Made by a program: the position numbers and the translations under genes | Part shown: one piece after another, positions 1 to 6,954 of the stretch | Layout: every line of letters starts with the position of its first letter | Position numbering within the stretch: the first letter of the stretch is position 1 | The notes under the pieces: generated by a model | Told to the model about the DNA's origin: nothing | Databases searched by the model: none | What the model saw: only the letters and a program-made list of their open reading frames with translations | Assembly: GCA_027490665.1 (NCBI GenBank) | Contig: JAIXXP010000091.1 | Coordinates: forward strand, 1-37,346 | Direction: 5' to 3' | Length of the DNA stretch: 37,346 nucleotides | DNA from: Cryomorphaceae bacterium | Lineage (GTDB): Bacteria > Bacteroidota > Bacteroidia > Flavobacteriales_D > Crocinitomicaceae

Positions 1-131
1 ACAGTAGCGAGCAACATGGTGTCGCCCATGCGCACCACAACAGAACCATCTGCCTGTTTTGCCAACTTCCCGGTCTCTACAAGGATTTCCTTGCCGCCAG
101 TCATCATTGACTTTCTTGTTCCTATATTCAT
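1..131 (-). CDS. pnp: Polyribonucleotide nucleotidyltransferase (PNPase), N-terminal fragment
   Basis: This is the first 43 codons of PNPase, the phosphorolytic 3'-5' exoribonuclease of RNA turnover; the rest lies beyond the left edge of the window. The translation starts with [16 protein letters not shown] and runs into [20 protein letters not shown], the highly conserved opening of the first RNase PH domain. The start is taken at 129-131; a second ATG pair eight codons in is possible but less upstream-conserved. The gene lies downstream of rpsO, the classic rpsO-pnp order, with a terminator in between. No TAnnTTTG box is visible between the two, so pnp may depend on readthrough. Identification is secure although only a small part is visible. 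Confidence 0.93.
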   Translation of the reverse strand, partial: MNIGTRKSMMTGGKEILVETGKLAKQADGSVVVRMGDTMLLAT

Positions 132-150
132 CTTTATTTATTTACAACTT

Positions 151-190
151 TTAAAACAAAAGAAGGGGCTATCGATGTTATCGAAGCCCC
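151..190 (-). terminator. Rho-independent terminator after rpsO
   Basis: Read on the minus strand, GGGGCT and TCGAT pair with AGCCCC and ATCGA around a three-base loop, with one bulged A, giving an 11-pair stem. It is followed by a T-rich tail (TTCTTTTGTTTT). It lies between rpsO and pnp, so it probably limits transcription into pnp. Confidence 0.8.
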
Positions 191-224
191 CTCTCCCATA
201 AAATTTTCCGAGCAGATCTCAGAA

Positions 225-494
225 TTAACGACGTAGTCCTAATTCTTTGATCAAGGCACGGTATTTCTCGATGTCTTTTGCCTTTAGGTAGTCTAGAAGG
301 CTACGACGCTTACCAACTAATAATTGAAGTGCGCGTTGGGTGCCGTAGTCTTTGCGGTTCTTTTTCAAGTGCTCAGTAAGGTGAGCAATGCGAAAAGTAA
401 ACAAGGCTACTTGGCCTTCTGTAGAACCGGTGTTGGTTTCTGAACCACCGTGTTTGGCGAAGATCTCTTTCTTCTTTGCTGAATCTAAATACAT
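225..494 (-). CDS. rpsO: 30S ribosomal protein S15
   Basis: This 89-residue protein has the exact family length. S15 is a primary 16S rRNA-binding protein of the small-subunit platform. The conserved core is plain: HGGSETNTGSTEGQVALFT near residue 15, then LTEHLKKNRKDYGTQRAL, the LLVGKRRSLLDYLK rRNA-contact helix, and the C-terminal ALIKELGLRR. The gene has a consensus Bacteroidota promoter upstream (552-583), a leader of about 50 bases with a small hairpin (528-542), and a strong terminator after it, with pnp next. S15 represses its own translation in several bacteria, so the leader hairpin could be a feedback site, but that is inference. Confidence 0.98.
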   Translation of the reverse strand: MYLDSAKKKEIFAKHGGSETNTGSTEGQVALFTFRIAHLTEHLKKNRKDYGTQRALQLLVGKRRSLLDYLKAKDIEKYRALIKELGLRR

Positions 495-551
495 GCTAAT
501 ATTTGTGTAAATGATTATTATGTAGACTGACCACCTTGGTCAATACGGCTG

Positions 552-583
552 CAAAGATACGAACTCTTTTTGATTCAGACAAA
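552..583 (-). promoter_or_regulatory. Bacteroidota promoter for rpsO (TTTG-N20-TATCTTTG)
   Basis: On the minus strand TTTG (580-583) is followed after 20 bases by TATCTTTG (552-559). This matches the -33/-7 consensus TTTG/TAnnTTTG of Bacteroidota sigma factor with ideal spacing. Transcription should start near 546, giving a leader of about 50 bases. Confidence 0.8.
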
Positions 584-605
584 AATCGCATGTGGTTTTT
601 ATTGC

Positions 606-613
606 TACCTTTG
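606..613 (+). promoter_or_regulatory. -7 box TACCTTTG ahead of the cobalamin riboswitch
   Basis: TACCTTTG fits the TAnnTTTG consensus exactly and sits a few bases upstream of the first conserved riboswitch nucleotides, which is where the RNA should begin. No clear -33 TTG is seen at 17-23 bases. It points away from the rpsO promoter, so the two units are divergent. Confidence 0.6.
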
Positions 614-617
614 TGCC

Positions 618-776
618 GTTCTTGGGTGTTCGCTTGTCGGACTTAATAAGGAATCCGGTTAGAATCCGGAGCTGTATCTGCAGCTGTAAGTGCTTCAAAA
701 GTAGTATCAATTGGCCACTGCGCAAGCGGGAAGGCGATAAGACAAAAGGCACGAGCCAGAAGACTTGCCCCCGAAC
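618..776 (+). promoter_or_regulatory. Cobalamin (B12) riboswitch
   Basis: The conserved blocks of the cobalamin riboswitch (Rfam RF00174) appear in order on the plus strand. First is a GGTG-like entry with a short GTTC/GGAC stem (about 624-642). Then comes TTAATAAGGAATCCGG with its TCCGG/CCGGA hairpin (643-670) and AGCTGTATCTGCAGCTGTAA (670-689). The GCCACTG...GCGGGAAGGCG hairpin follows (714-735), and the 3' box GAGCCAGAAGACTTGCC closes it (753-769). The only notable departures are AAGGAA for AGGGAA and ATCTGC for the usual CCCGC. About 100 bases separate the aptamer from the ATG at 881. That stretch can form two overlapping alternatives, GGTAT/ATACC and AAGGG/CCCTT (802-828), which may be the switching platform. 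It sits directly before a gene for a likely B12-binding protein, which supports the call. Confidence 0.92.
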
Positions 777-880
777 TGCGTGAAGACTTCAGATTAAAGT
801 CGGTATCGCCAAGGGCTTCGTATACCCTTGTCGCTCCACTTTTTTCCATGTCATTGTTTAATTATTTTAATTTTCAACAC

Positions 881-2134
881 ATGAAAAAAGGATTGTTATT
901 TTCGGCAGCATTGTTTTGCGCCACCGCATTTGCCCAGCAATATGTGCACCAAGTACTCATTGCCAACGAAGGTTACTTTGACTTTCAAACCAACAGTATT
1001 ATAGAGCCTGCCACCATCGGCTCCTACAACCCTCAAACCCAAACTTATCAAGTAGCCAATACCCTCGCTGGCCAACGCTTTAGTTCCGATGTCATCATCG
1101 ATGGCAACTTCTATTTTGTTGCAGCCGACACTAAAATCTATAAATTTGATTTAAATACGCATCAAGAAGTAGGAAGCATTAACCTGCCAGGCGTACGCAA
1201 TTTGGCCATCTCTGGCAACAAACTCATCGCCACACGCGGTGAATACCTTCAAATTTTTGATTCTTACTTACAAGTATTTGACAAAAATAGCCTTCAATTG
1301 ATCGCTGCTTTTGACACCACAAACGGACCAAAATGGGCTGCTCAAAACATTGTGGTGGTCAATGATATCGCTTACATCGCCGTCAACAATGCATATGAGT
1401 GGGGCAACGAAAAAGGACTTATTGGTCAACTCAACCTCAGCACCTTACAATACGGCTCAGAAATTGACCTAGGTGCAGAGGGTAAGAATCCAGACAACAT
1501 GTTCTTGTTCAACAACGAAATCTACACCGTCAACAACAAAGATTGGACTGGCGCATCTATTTCAAAAGTGAGTTTGAGCGGAAACGTCAATACCCAAAAC
1601 ATTGCAAGCGCAGTAACAGGTTGTGGTACCTCCGCACTCCGCGACGACAAACTCGTCTATCAAATTTCCATGGAAAACACCCTCAACGACTACAACCTCA
1701 TCAGCATGAGCAACGTTGGGCCAGTAGCCGGCATCGTCAACAACTTCTACGAACTTGCACAAGAACCGGTCAATGGGTTTTTGTACACTTCAACCACAGA
1801 TTTCTTCTCACAAGGAATGGTTCAAATTTATGATGGGAACAATTCATTAAGCCACCAATTTGCAGTGGGTGTATCTCCCGGCACCATCGTTTTTGACCTC
1901 AGATCAAACGTTGGGCTCGATGAGAACACTGAAATGCTTGGTGTTTCGCCAAACCCATCAACTGGCATTTTTCAAATCAACGGTCTAGGCTTCAACCAAA
2001 CTTATCAAATTGTAAATACAACAGGTCAGGTCATTTTGACGGGTCAAAGCAACAACATCGACCTCAGCAATTTTCAAAGCGGGATCTACTTTCTGAACAC
2101 AGAAAAAAGCAGCATCAAGCTCATCAAGCACTAA
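881..2134 (+). CDS. Secreted BtuG-like (DUF5074/YVTN) beta-propeller with T9SS sorting domain
   Basis: Product of 417 residues. The start at 881 is preferred over an in-frame ATG at 848 because it opens directly into a signal peptide (MKKGLLFSAALFCATAFA, cleavage near 18). There is no lipobox. The mature protein begins with the VLIANEGYFDF and IGSYNPQTQ signature and goes on in blade-like repeats (IYKFDLNTHQEVGSINLPGV, LQVFDKNSLQLIAAF, IGQLNLSTLQYGSEIDLG). This resembles the DUF5074 propellers to which Bacteroides BtuG, a surface B12-capturing protein, belongs. From about residue 353 it has a T9SS type A domain with the PNPSTG motif at 357-362 and the ending SSIKLIKH. BtuG of Bacteroides is a lipoprotein, so the export route differs. 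It is a single-gene unit under a cobalamin riboswitch and ends in a terminator. B12 binding is inferred from family likeness plus the riboswitch; some other secreted propeller remains possible. Confidence 0.75.
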   Translation: MKKGLLFSAALFCATAFAQQYVHQVLIANEGYFDFQTNSIIEPATIGSYNPQTQTYQVANTLAGQRFSSDVIIDGNFYFVAADTKIYKFDLNTHQEVGSINLPGVRNLAISGNKLIATRGEYLQIFDSYLQVFDKNSLQLIAAFDTTNGPKWAAQNIVVVNDIAYIAVNNAYEWGNEKGLIGQLNLSTLQYGSEIDLGAEGKNPDNMFLFNNEIYTVNNKDWTGASISKVSLSGNVNTQNIASAVTGCGTSALRDDKLVYQISMENTLNDYNLISMSNVGPVAGIVNNFYELAQEPVNGFLYTSTTDFFSQGMVQIYDGNNSLSHQFAVGVSPGTIVFDLRSNVGLDENTEMLGVSPNPSTGIFQINGLGFNQTYQIVNTTGQVILTGQSNNIDLSNFQSGIYFLNTEKSSIKLIKH

Positions 2135-2149
2135 TTCTTTTCGAACACT

Positions 2150-2182
2150 GAAAAAAGGCCACTCAAACGAGTGGCCTTTTTG
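2150..2182 (+). terminator. Rho-independent terminator after the BtuG-like gene
   Basis: GGCCACTC (2157-2164) pairs perfectly with GAGTGGCC (2169-2176) around an AAAC loop. It has an A run before and TTTTT after. It separates the riboswitch unit from the next operon, whose -7 box begins only ten bases later. Confidence 0.9.
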
Positions 2183-2191
2183 CTGTTTGCT

Positions 2192-2199
2192 TATCTTTG
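2192..2199 (+). promoter_or_regulatory. -7 box TATCTTTG four bases before the phosphoribosyltransferase ATG
   Basis: TATCTTTG matches TAnnTTTG exactly and ends four bases before the ATG at 2204. Transcription would begin at or next to the start codon. No good -33 element is visible; that position falls in the 3' arm of the preceding terminator. Confidence 0.6.
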
Positions 2200-2203
2200 T
2201 TCT

Positions 2204-2698
2204 ATGCAAACAATACTCAATCAGCAGCAAATACAACAAAAAATCGTTCGCTTGGGCCATCAGCTCATCGAGGCTGCATTTGACCAAGAAGTGATTTATT
2301 TAGGTGGCATTGTTGGTAACGGCTTTGTTTTAGCGCAACTGCTCTCCGATGTAGTTTCACAAAATAGCCCCTTAAAAGTGGTTTGTTTTGAAATCAAGCT
2401 CAATAAAGACGAACCTTGGAGTGAAGCCATATCCTTTTCTATACCTCAAAAAGACCTCAAAAATTCTTACATCGTATTAATTGACGACGTCGTGAACAGC
2501 GGCAAAACCATGCAATACGCTTTATTGAAATTTTTGGAGCAAGCCACAAAAGCCATCAAAACCGTAGCACTCATCGACCGCCAACACCGCCGGTACCCCA
2601 TCAAAACCGATTTTGCGGGCTTGAGTCTTTCTACTACCCTCAAAAACCACGTCGAGGTTGACCTCAGCCCTACTGACGCAAAAGTATTCCTTTACTAA
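2204..2698 (+). CDS. PyrR-like phosphoribosyltransferase family protein
   Basis: Product of 164 residues. The start is set at 2204, just after the -7 box; the longer open frame from 2171 would begin inside the upstream terminator. The PRPP-binding loop VLIDDVVNSGKT lies at residues 91-102, the hallmark of type I phosphoribosyltransferases. The opening ILNQQQIQQKIVRLGHQLIE resembles PyrR, the bifunctional pyrimidine regulator and uracil phosphoribosyltransferase. No pyrimidine gene is nearby, so a regulatory role is not supported by context. It is followed with no gap (TAA then ATG) by murQ, so the two are surely cotranscribed. The substrate base cannot be told from the sequence. Confidence 0.82.
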   Translation: MQTILNQQQIQQKIVRLGHQLIEAAFDQEVIYLGGIVGNGFVLAQLLSDVVSQNSPLKVVCFEIKLNKDEPWSEAISFSIPQKDLKNSYIVLIDDVVNSGKTMQYALLKFLEQATKAIKTVALIDRQHRRYPIKTDFAGLSLSTTLKNHVEVDLSPTDAKVFLY

Positions 2699-3526
2699 AT
2701 GGAAAAAATCACCGAAGCCAGCTCTGTCTACAACGACCTTGAGCACTTGAGCACCAAAGAGCTCCTCGAGGGCATAAACACACAAGACCAACTTGTGCCT
2801 CTTGCGATAGCTCAAATATCCAATGAGCTAGAAGCTTTTATTGACTCTTGTTATGAACGCATGCAAAAAGGCGGTAGACTCATTTACATTGGCGCCGGAA
2901 CCAGCGGTCGCTTGGGCATCGTAGATGCCAGCGAATGTCCGCCCACCTTTGGTGTTGCACACGGCCGTGTCATTGGCATCATCGCTGGTGGAGATAGCGC
3001 CATTCGCAAAGCAGTAGAATTTGCCGAAGACAACACCGAGCAAGGCTGGAAAGATATCTTAGCGCACCAACCTACTCCACTCGACACCATTGTCGGCATT
3101 GCCGCATCAGGCACCACACCCTATGTTTTGGGGGCTATACAAGCTGCCAACGAAGCGGGCCTGCTTACGGCAGGACTTTCTTGCAACCCCGGCTCGCCAC
3201 TTGCTGCGCTTGCACAGCATGCACTCACCCCAGTTGTTGGACCTGAATTTGTAACAGGAAGCACGCGCATGAAATCTGGTACAGCCCAAAAATTGGTGCT
3301 CAACATGATATCCACAAGCCTCATGATCAAGCTAGGGCATGTCAAAGGCAACCGCATGGTAGACATGCAACTCTCAAATGAAAAACTCGTAGACCGCGGC
3401 GCTAAAATGGTAGCTGCAGAATTAAACATTGCACACGACACCGCACAAAAATGGCTCCTTGAACACGGCTCTGTGCGCAAGGCAGTCGAAGCTTATCAAA
3501 ATCAACACAACAATGAGCACATTTGA
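2699..3526 (+). CDS. murQ: N-acetylmuramic acid 6-phosphate etherase
   Basis: MurQ (275 residues, usual for the family, cytoplasmic) cleaves the D-lactyl ether of N-acetylmuramate 6-phosphate. This yields GlcNAc 6-phosphate in the recycling of cell-wall sugars. The SIS-domain signatures are complete: IYIGAGTSGRLGIVDASECP near residues 62-82, GIAASGTTPYVLGAI near 130, and GSTRMKSGTAQKLVLN near 190. A helical C-terminal tail follows. Its start codon abuts the stop of the phosphoribosyltransferase, and its last 14 bases overlap the next gene. A second recycling enzyme, Mpl, is encoded at 21602-22966. No MurNAc kinase or transporter is visible here. Confidence 0.95.
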   Translation: MEKITEASSVYNDLEHLSTKELLEGINTQDQLVPLAIAQISNELEAFIDSCYERMQKGGRLIYIGAGTSGRLGIVDASECPPTFGVAHGRVIGIIAGGDSAIRKAVEFAEDNTEQGWKDILAHQPTPLDTIVGIAASGTTPYVLGAIQAANEAGLLTAGLSCNPGSPLAALAQHALTPVVGPEFVTGSTRMKSGTAQKLVLNMISTSLMIKLGHVKGNRMVDMQLSNEKLVDRGAKMVAAELNIAHDTAQKWLLEHGSVRKAVEAYQNQHNNEHI

Positions 3527-4556
3527 TCCAAATGGCGTTGGCATCGCCAACGGTAATATTTTTGGTTTTCCTTACTCCGAACAAGAAGCAGACATCGTGC
3601 TTATCCCTGTTCCTTGGGATGCCACTGCCTCTTATGGCAAAGGCACCAGCAATGGGCCACAAGCCATTTTAGATGCCTCAACACAACTCGATTTCTACCA
3701 TCCTGAACTCGAACGCGCTTACGAAACCAAAATTTATATGTCGCCGGTTTCTACAGAATGGCTAGACATCAATGCCCGTTTGTGTGAAAAAGGAATGGAG
3801 TACATTTCCTATATAGAAGAAGTTGGCGAAGAAAAGGCTCAAATTCGCTTTAGGAGCACACTTGATGAAATCAATGAAGCTCATCAGGCATTGCGCGCCA
3901 ACCTCAAAGAACGTTGTTTGGCACTCCTCGCTGCGGGAAAAATGCCCTGCGTTTTGGGTGGAGAACACTCTACACCACTTGGGCTTCTTCAAGCGCTCAA
4001 TGAGCACCACGCCTCTTTTGGCATTTTACAAATCGATGCGCATGCCGATTTACGCGATGCTTACGAAGGTTTTGAGCAGTCGCATGCAAGCATTATGTTC
4101 AACGCTTTAAAAGAGCTCAACCACTTAGAAAGACTCACGCAAGTAGGTATTAGAGATGTTTCAGAACGAGAAATCGAACTGTCCAAAAACGACCCAAGAG
4201 TAACCACATTCTACGACTGGAACCTCAAAAATGAGCAGTATTTAGGCCTTAATTGGTCGGAACAAGTACAACAGATCATCGCAACCCTGCCTCAGAAAGT
4301 ATATGTCTCCTTTGATATTGACGGCCTACAACCTTCATTATGCCCACACACTGGTACACCAGTAGCCGGAGGCTTTGAATTACAACAAATCGCGTTTTTG
4401 CTTTTTGAACTCGTGCGCTCTGGCCGCCAAATCATCGGCTTTGACCTCAATGAAGTAGCACCTGGCCCCGATGGCGACTGGGATGCAAACGTAGGTGCGC
4501 GTGCACTTTGGCATTTGGTATGCGCAACTGAACTTTCCCGACGACAAACCTTATGA
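3513..4556 (+). CDS. Agmatinase/arginase-family ureohydrolase
   Basis: Product of 347 residues. The start at 3513 lies inside the murQ tail and gives MSTFDPNGVGIANGNIFGFP, the usual opening of the Bacteroidota branch of this family. The binuclear manganese site is complete: GGEHS with His152, DAHAD with Asp175, His177 and Asp179, and SFDIDG with Asp268 and Asp270. The family hydrolyses guanidino groups to urea, as in arginase, agmatinase, formimidoylglutamase and guanidinobutyrase. The Bacteroidota members are longer than E. coli SpeB because of an inserted segment around residues 75-125, seen here as a charged helix-rich stretch. The true substrate is not fixed by the sequence. It overlaps murQ upstream and the next gene by ATGA, so it is translationally coupled. 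Confidence 0.88.
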   Translation: MSTFDPNGVGIANGNIFGFPYSEQEADIVLIPVPWDATASYGKGTSNGPQAILDASTQLDFYHPELERAYETKIYMSPVSTEWLDINARLCEKGMEYISYIEEVGEEKAQIRFRSTLDEINEAHQALRANLKERCLALLAAGKMPCVLGGEHSTPLGLLQALNEHHASFGILQIDAHADLRDAYEGFEQSHASIMFNALKELNHLERLTQVGIRDVSEREIELSKNDPRVTTFYDWNLKNEQYLGLNWSEQVQQIIATLPQKVYVSFDIDGLQPSLCPHTGTPVAGGFELQQIAFLLFELVRSGRQIIGFDLNEVAPGPDGDWDANVGARALWHLVCATELSRRQTL

Positions 4557-5077
4557 AAATCAAGCCGTCACAAATCCTAACTGGGCTGGCACTCAGCTTT
4601 GGCTTACTCAGTTTATTTAGCATCTGGAATATTTACAACTGGGACCTCCTCGGATGGGGAACCAAGTTATTTTTATTCCCTTTTTTGGCTGCAATTAGTT
4701 TTTTGACAAAACTCACTCCTGAACAAACGCCTCTATACGTACGCATACAACTTGGCTTACTCGGTTTGCATACGCTTTTTTATTTGCTTGTGTTTAATCT
4801 GCAAGATCCGCATGCGCCCAACCTACTGCTCTTGCTAGTCTGCCCACTACTGTCAACAATTGTATTGCTACTTGCTAAAATAAGCTTGCTTTCCTCCAGA
4901 CAAAACCAATATCAATTGCAAGCACAAACCAAGCGTATCAAAGGAATATTGCTAGTGGCAGGTTTGTTATATGTGCTCTTGGGTGTGTTTGCGCATATCG
5001 ACTTCCTTCTGCCGGGCATAGTCATGGAGGTGGTGGCACTTATCTATTATTTCAGTTTGCTACTCAAGCAAAATTAA
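4553..5077 (+). CDS. Small integral membrane protein of unknown function
   Basis: Product of 174 residues, starting in an ATGA overlap with the ureohydrolase gene. It has about five or six hydrophobic segments: ILTGLALSFGLLSLFSIWNI, LFLFPFLAAISFL, a long one near residues 62-82, LLLLLVCPLLSTIVLLLAKI, ILLVAGLLYVLLGVFA and IVMEVVALIYYFSLLL. Short charged loops lie between them (QTKRIK near 125). No signal peptide or catalytic motif is seen. I do not recognise the family. Its place at the end of the phosphoribosyltransferase-murQ operon gives no clear role. The coding assignment is supported by the overlap and the regular membrane pattern. Confidence 0.75.
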   Translation: MKIKPSQILTGLALSFGLLSLFSIWNIYNWDLLGWGTKLFLFPFLAAISFLTKLTPEQTPLYVRIQLGLLGLHTLFYLLVFNLQDPHAPNLLLLLVCPLLSTIVLLLAKISLLSSRQNQYQLQAQTKRIKGILLVAGLLYVLLGVFAHIDFLLPGIVMEVVALIYYFSLLLKQN

Positions 5078-5115
5078 AGGTGCTTGTCTAAAGCCTTCCG
5101 GCAACTAAGCCGCTA

Positions 5116-5820
5116 TTATTGCTTTACACGACCATAGCCCGCAATGCGCGTTTGCCAATAAGACGACGTTTCAATTTCAACGATAGAAATACCAATAGAA
5201 GAACTCGAGTGAATCATCTGTTTGGGCGCACCTTTTTCAGAAATGAGAATACCTACATGATTGATTTGTGTTCCATTTGTAAAAAAGACTAAATCCCCAG
5301 CTTTGGCTTTCTCAGGATCAATTGCTTCACAAAAGTTAAATTGATCCATTGCTCTTCTAGGTAATTTTACACCTTGTTTTTCAAAAACATAACAAGTAAA
5401 ACCGCTGCAGTCAAAACCCGAAGGATCTATGCCTGCGGTTTTGTAAGGAACACCGATGTATTTCTGAGCTTCTTTGAGGAGCTGCTGCGTTTGCAAACTG
5501 CCTTGCGTAGCCACCTTCATATTGGAATCGGATGGTTTTTCCATCGATTCGAGCTCTTGCGCGTGTCGTTTGGCCCAATTTGGATTTTTGGCGAGTTCTA
5601 ATGCAGCAAGCTGCCTGTATTTGGCTGGGTCTTTGCTTTGGTCGTAAGCCGGGTTCATGAGCAGCCTCCCTGATTTGCGGTAAACAAGTTTGTAATAGCC
5701 TTGGTTGTAGAGCTGCGCTAGGGTCTGAAGTTTGTTGTCTTGGGCAGTGACCTTTTGAACAAAGAACAAAAGAAAAAAAAGCCCGACAAAAGCGCGTCTA
5801 GTTCGAATAAAGCTTACCAT
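5116..5820 (-). CDS. Secreted NlpC/P60 (C40) cell-wall peptidase
   Basis: Product of 234 residues with a signal peptide (MVSFIRTRRAFVGLFFLLFF, cleavage near 26 after VTA). A helical spacer of about 85 residues precedes the NlpC/P60 domain at about 113-232. The catalytic Cys138 lies in FDCSGFTCYVF, His188 in INHVGILI and the third polar residue His204 in QMIHSSSS. The family cuts gamma-D-glutamyl-diaminopimelate or related bonds in peptidoglycan stem peptides. No SH3 or LysM targeting domain is present, so the N-terminal spacer may fill that role. The first 23 bases overlap the end of the upstream repeat-protein gene on the same strand, so the two are coupled. Confidence 0.9.
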   Translation of the reverse strand: MVSFIRTRRAFVGLFFLLFFVQKVTAQDNKLQTLAQLYNQGYYKLVYRKSGRLLMNPAYDQSKDPAKYRQLAALELAKNPNWAKRHAQELESMEKPSDSNMKVATQGSLQTQQLLKEAQKYIGVPYKTAGIDPSGFDCSGFTCYVFEKQGVKLPRRAMDQFNFCEAIDPEKAKAGDLVFFTNGTQINHVGILISEKGAPKQMIHSSSSIGISIVEIETSSYWQTRIAGYGRVKQ

Positions 5821-6892
5821 TATAATAAACGACTGATGTTTGATTGGCCAACTTCACAAGTACGCTGTTGCCGTAAATTTCGTACTCTGCATTTTGAAAA
5901 GTAGTCAGCTCTTCTACTTTGCCGTTGACCAAAGCACTCACACCACCAATGATGTTGCGAAACACCAAAACGTTGTTTTTGAGTAGAAAGGTATGCGGCT
6001 GATAAGTAGCTACTTGGATGCGCTGACCGTTAGAATAAGCAAAAAAGTAGGAGTTTTCCATCCAGACACAGATGTCGTCTTTGACTTCCCAAAGCTCTGT
6101 GGAAAAATTGGATAACGCTGATTTTTGACCGTTTTGGTAGTGCCATAAATTGCCGTTCATGTCTTCGTAGACCACAAAGCCGCGGCCTGCTTTATATTTT
6201 TTAATTGGAAAGGATTCGAGCTCCACGAAATTCCCTTTGTCAAAAACATAAAAAGATTGGGTGTACGGATCTTTGAAACACATGACATCAGTGCCTAACT
6301 GAAAATCGATTACTTCTTCATTGTAAGTGCCGATTTCGAATTTCTGACCGTTCCAATACACAAAATAGGTATTGCTGTTGTCTTTGTATACGACGAGGTT
6401 TTCTCCGACGGTGGCGTTCATCGAAAGCCCATTGGTGATGGTAACTAAACTCTCTACTTTTTGATTCCAGTATACATTGAGGGCTTGGTAGCGGGTATCT
6501 TCAAACACAATGAGGCTGTCTTTGACCACAAACTCGCGGCCAAAATTGGTGAGGACCGAAAATTTACCGGCGTCCCACATGCGCAGACCATTGGCGATGC
6601 TGTAGGCCATGAGGTGATCCGAGACTTGGTAATTCACATTAAGGGTGGTGACGTCTATGCGCTGTTTGCCATCGTAAATTTTAAGATTGCCTCGGGTGTC
6701 GATGTAAGCGACCATTTCGTCGCCTGCTTTGTAGTTGACAATTGGCTGAATTTCAATAGGGCGAAAAAAACCATCTTGAAATGAGACGAAATAATTGTTG
6801 AAATCTGTGGTAGGAACGATACCTTGCGCCTCAATTATTGTGGCGCAAAACAAAAATGAACTCAGGCAAAGGAATAATCTTTTTAACGGCAT
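5798..6892 (-). CDS. Secreted repeat protein, beta-propeller-like, unknown function
   Basis: Product of 364 residues with a signal peptide (MPLKRLFLCLSSFLFCATII, cleavage near 22 after IEA). The mature part is a chain of about seven imperfect repeats. Each has a strand such as GDEMVAYIDTRGNLKIYDGK, GENLVVYKDNSNTYFVYWNG, GRGFVVYEDMNGNLWHYQNG or NNVLVFRNIIGGVSALVNGK, then a turn ending in Gly-Lys or Gly-Gln. The periodicity of about 45-50 residues suggests a closed beta-propeller. There is no lipobox and no T9SS domain, so it should be periplasmic. The -7 box ends four bases before the ATG. The downstream overlapping NlpC/P60 gene hints at a cell-wall role, which is only contextual. I do not recognise a named family. 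Confidence 0.8.
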   Translation of the reverse strand: MPLKRLFLCLSSFLFCATIIEAQGIVPTTDFNNYFVSFQDGFFRPIEIQPIVNYKAGDEMVAYIDTRGNLKIYDGKQRIDVTTLNVNYQVSDHLMAYSIANGLRMWDAGKFSVLTNFGREFVVKDSLIVFEDTRYQALNVYWNQKVESLVTITNGLSMNATVGENLVVYKDNSNTYFVYWNGQKFEIGTYNEEVIDFQLGTDVMCFKDPYTQSFYVFDKGNFVELESFPIKKYKAGRGFVVYEDMNGNLWHYQNGQKSALSNFSTELWEVKDDICVWMENSYFFAYSNGQRIQVATYQPHTFLLKNNVLVFRNIIGGVSALVNGKVEELTTFQNAEYEIYGNSVLVKLANQTSVVYYNGKLYSN

Positions 6893-6896
6893 CTTT

Positions 6897-6904
6897 CAAA
6901 GTTA
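6897..6904 (-). promoter_or_regulatory. -7 box TAACTTTG four bases before the repeat-protein ATG
   Basis: On the minus strand TAACTTTG is followed by AAAG and then the ATG at 6892. It matches TAnnTTTG and has the same four-base gap as the boxes before 2204, 12155 and 16490. A TTG lies only 13 bases upstream, too close to be a normal -33 element. Confidence 0.55.
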
Positions 6905-6954
6905 CCAAAATTTAGACCAATAAATGTATCTTCGTAGCGCTTATCCAATTGACT

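Noticed and set aside
848..880. In-frame ATG at 848 as start of the BtuG-like gene
   Set aside because: The extra 11 residues precede a clear signal peptide that begins at the ATG at 881. Secreted proteins rarely carry such an extension.
2171..2203. Start codon at 2171 for the phosphoribosyltransferase
   Set aside because: This start lies inside the 3' arm of the preceding terminator and upstream of the -7 box. Transcription from the box could not include it.
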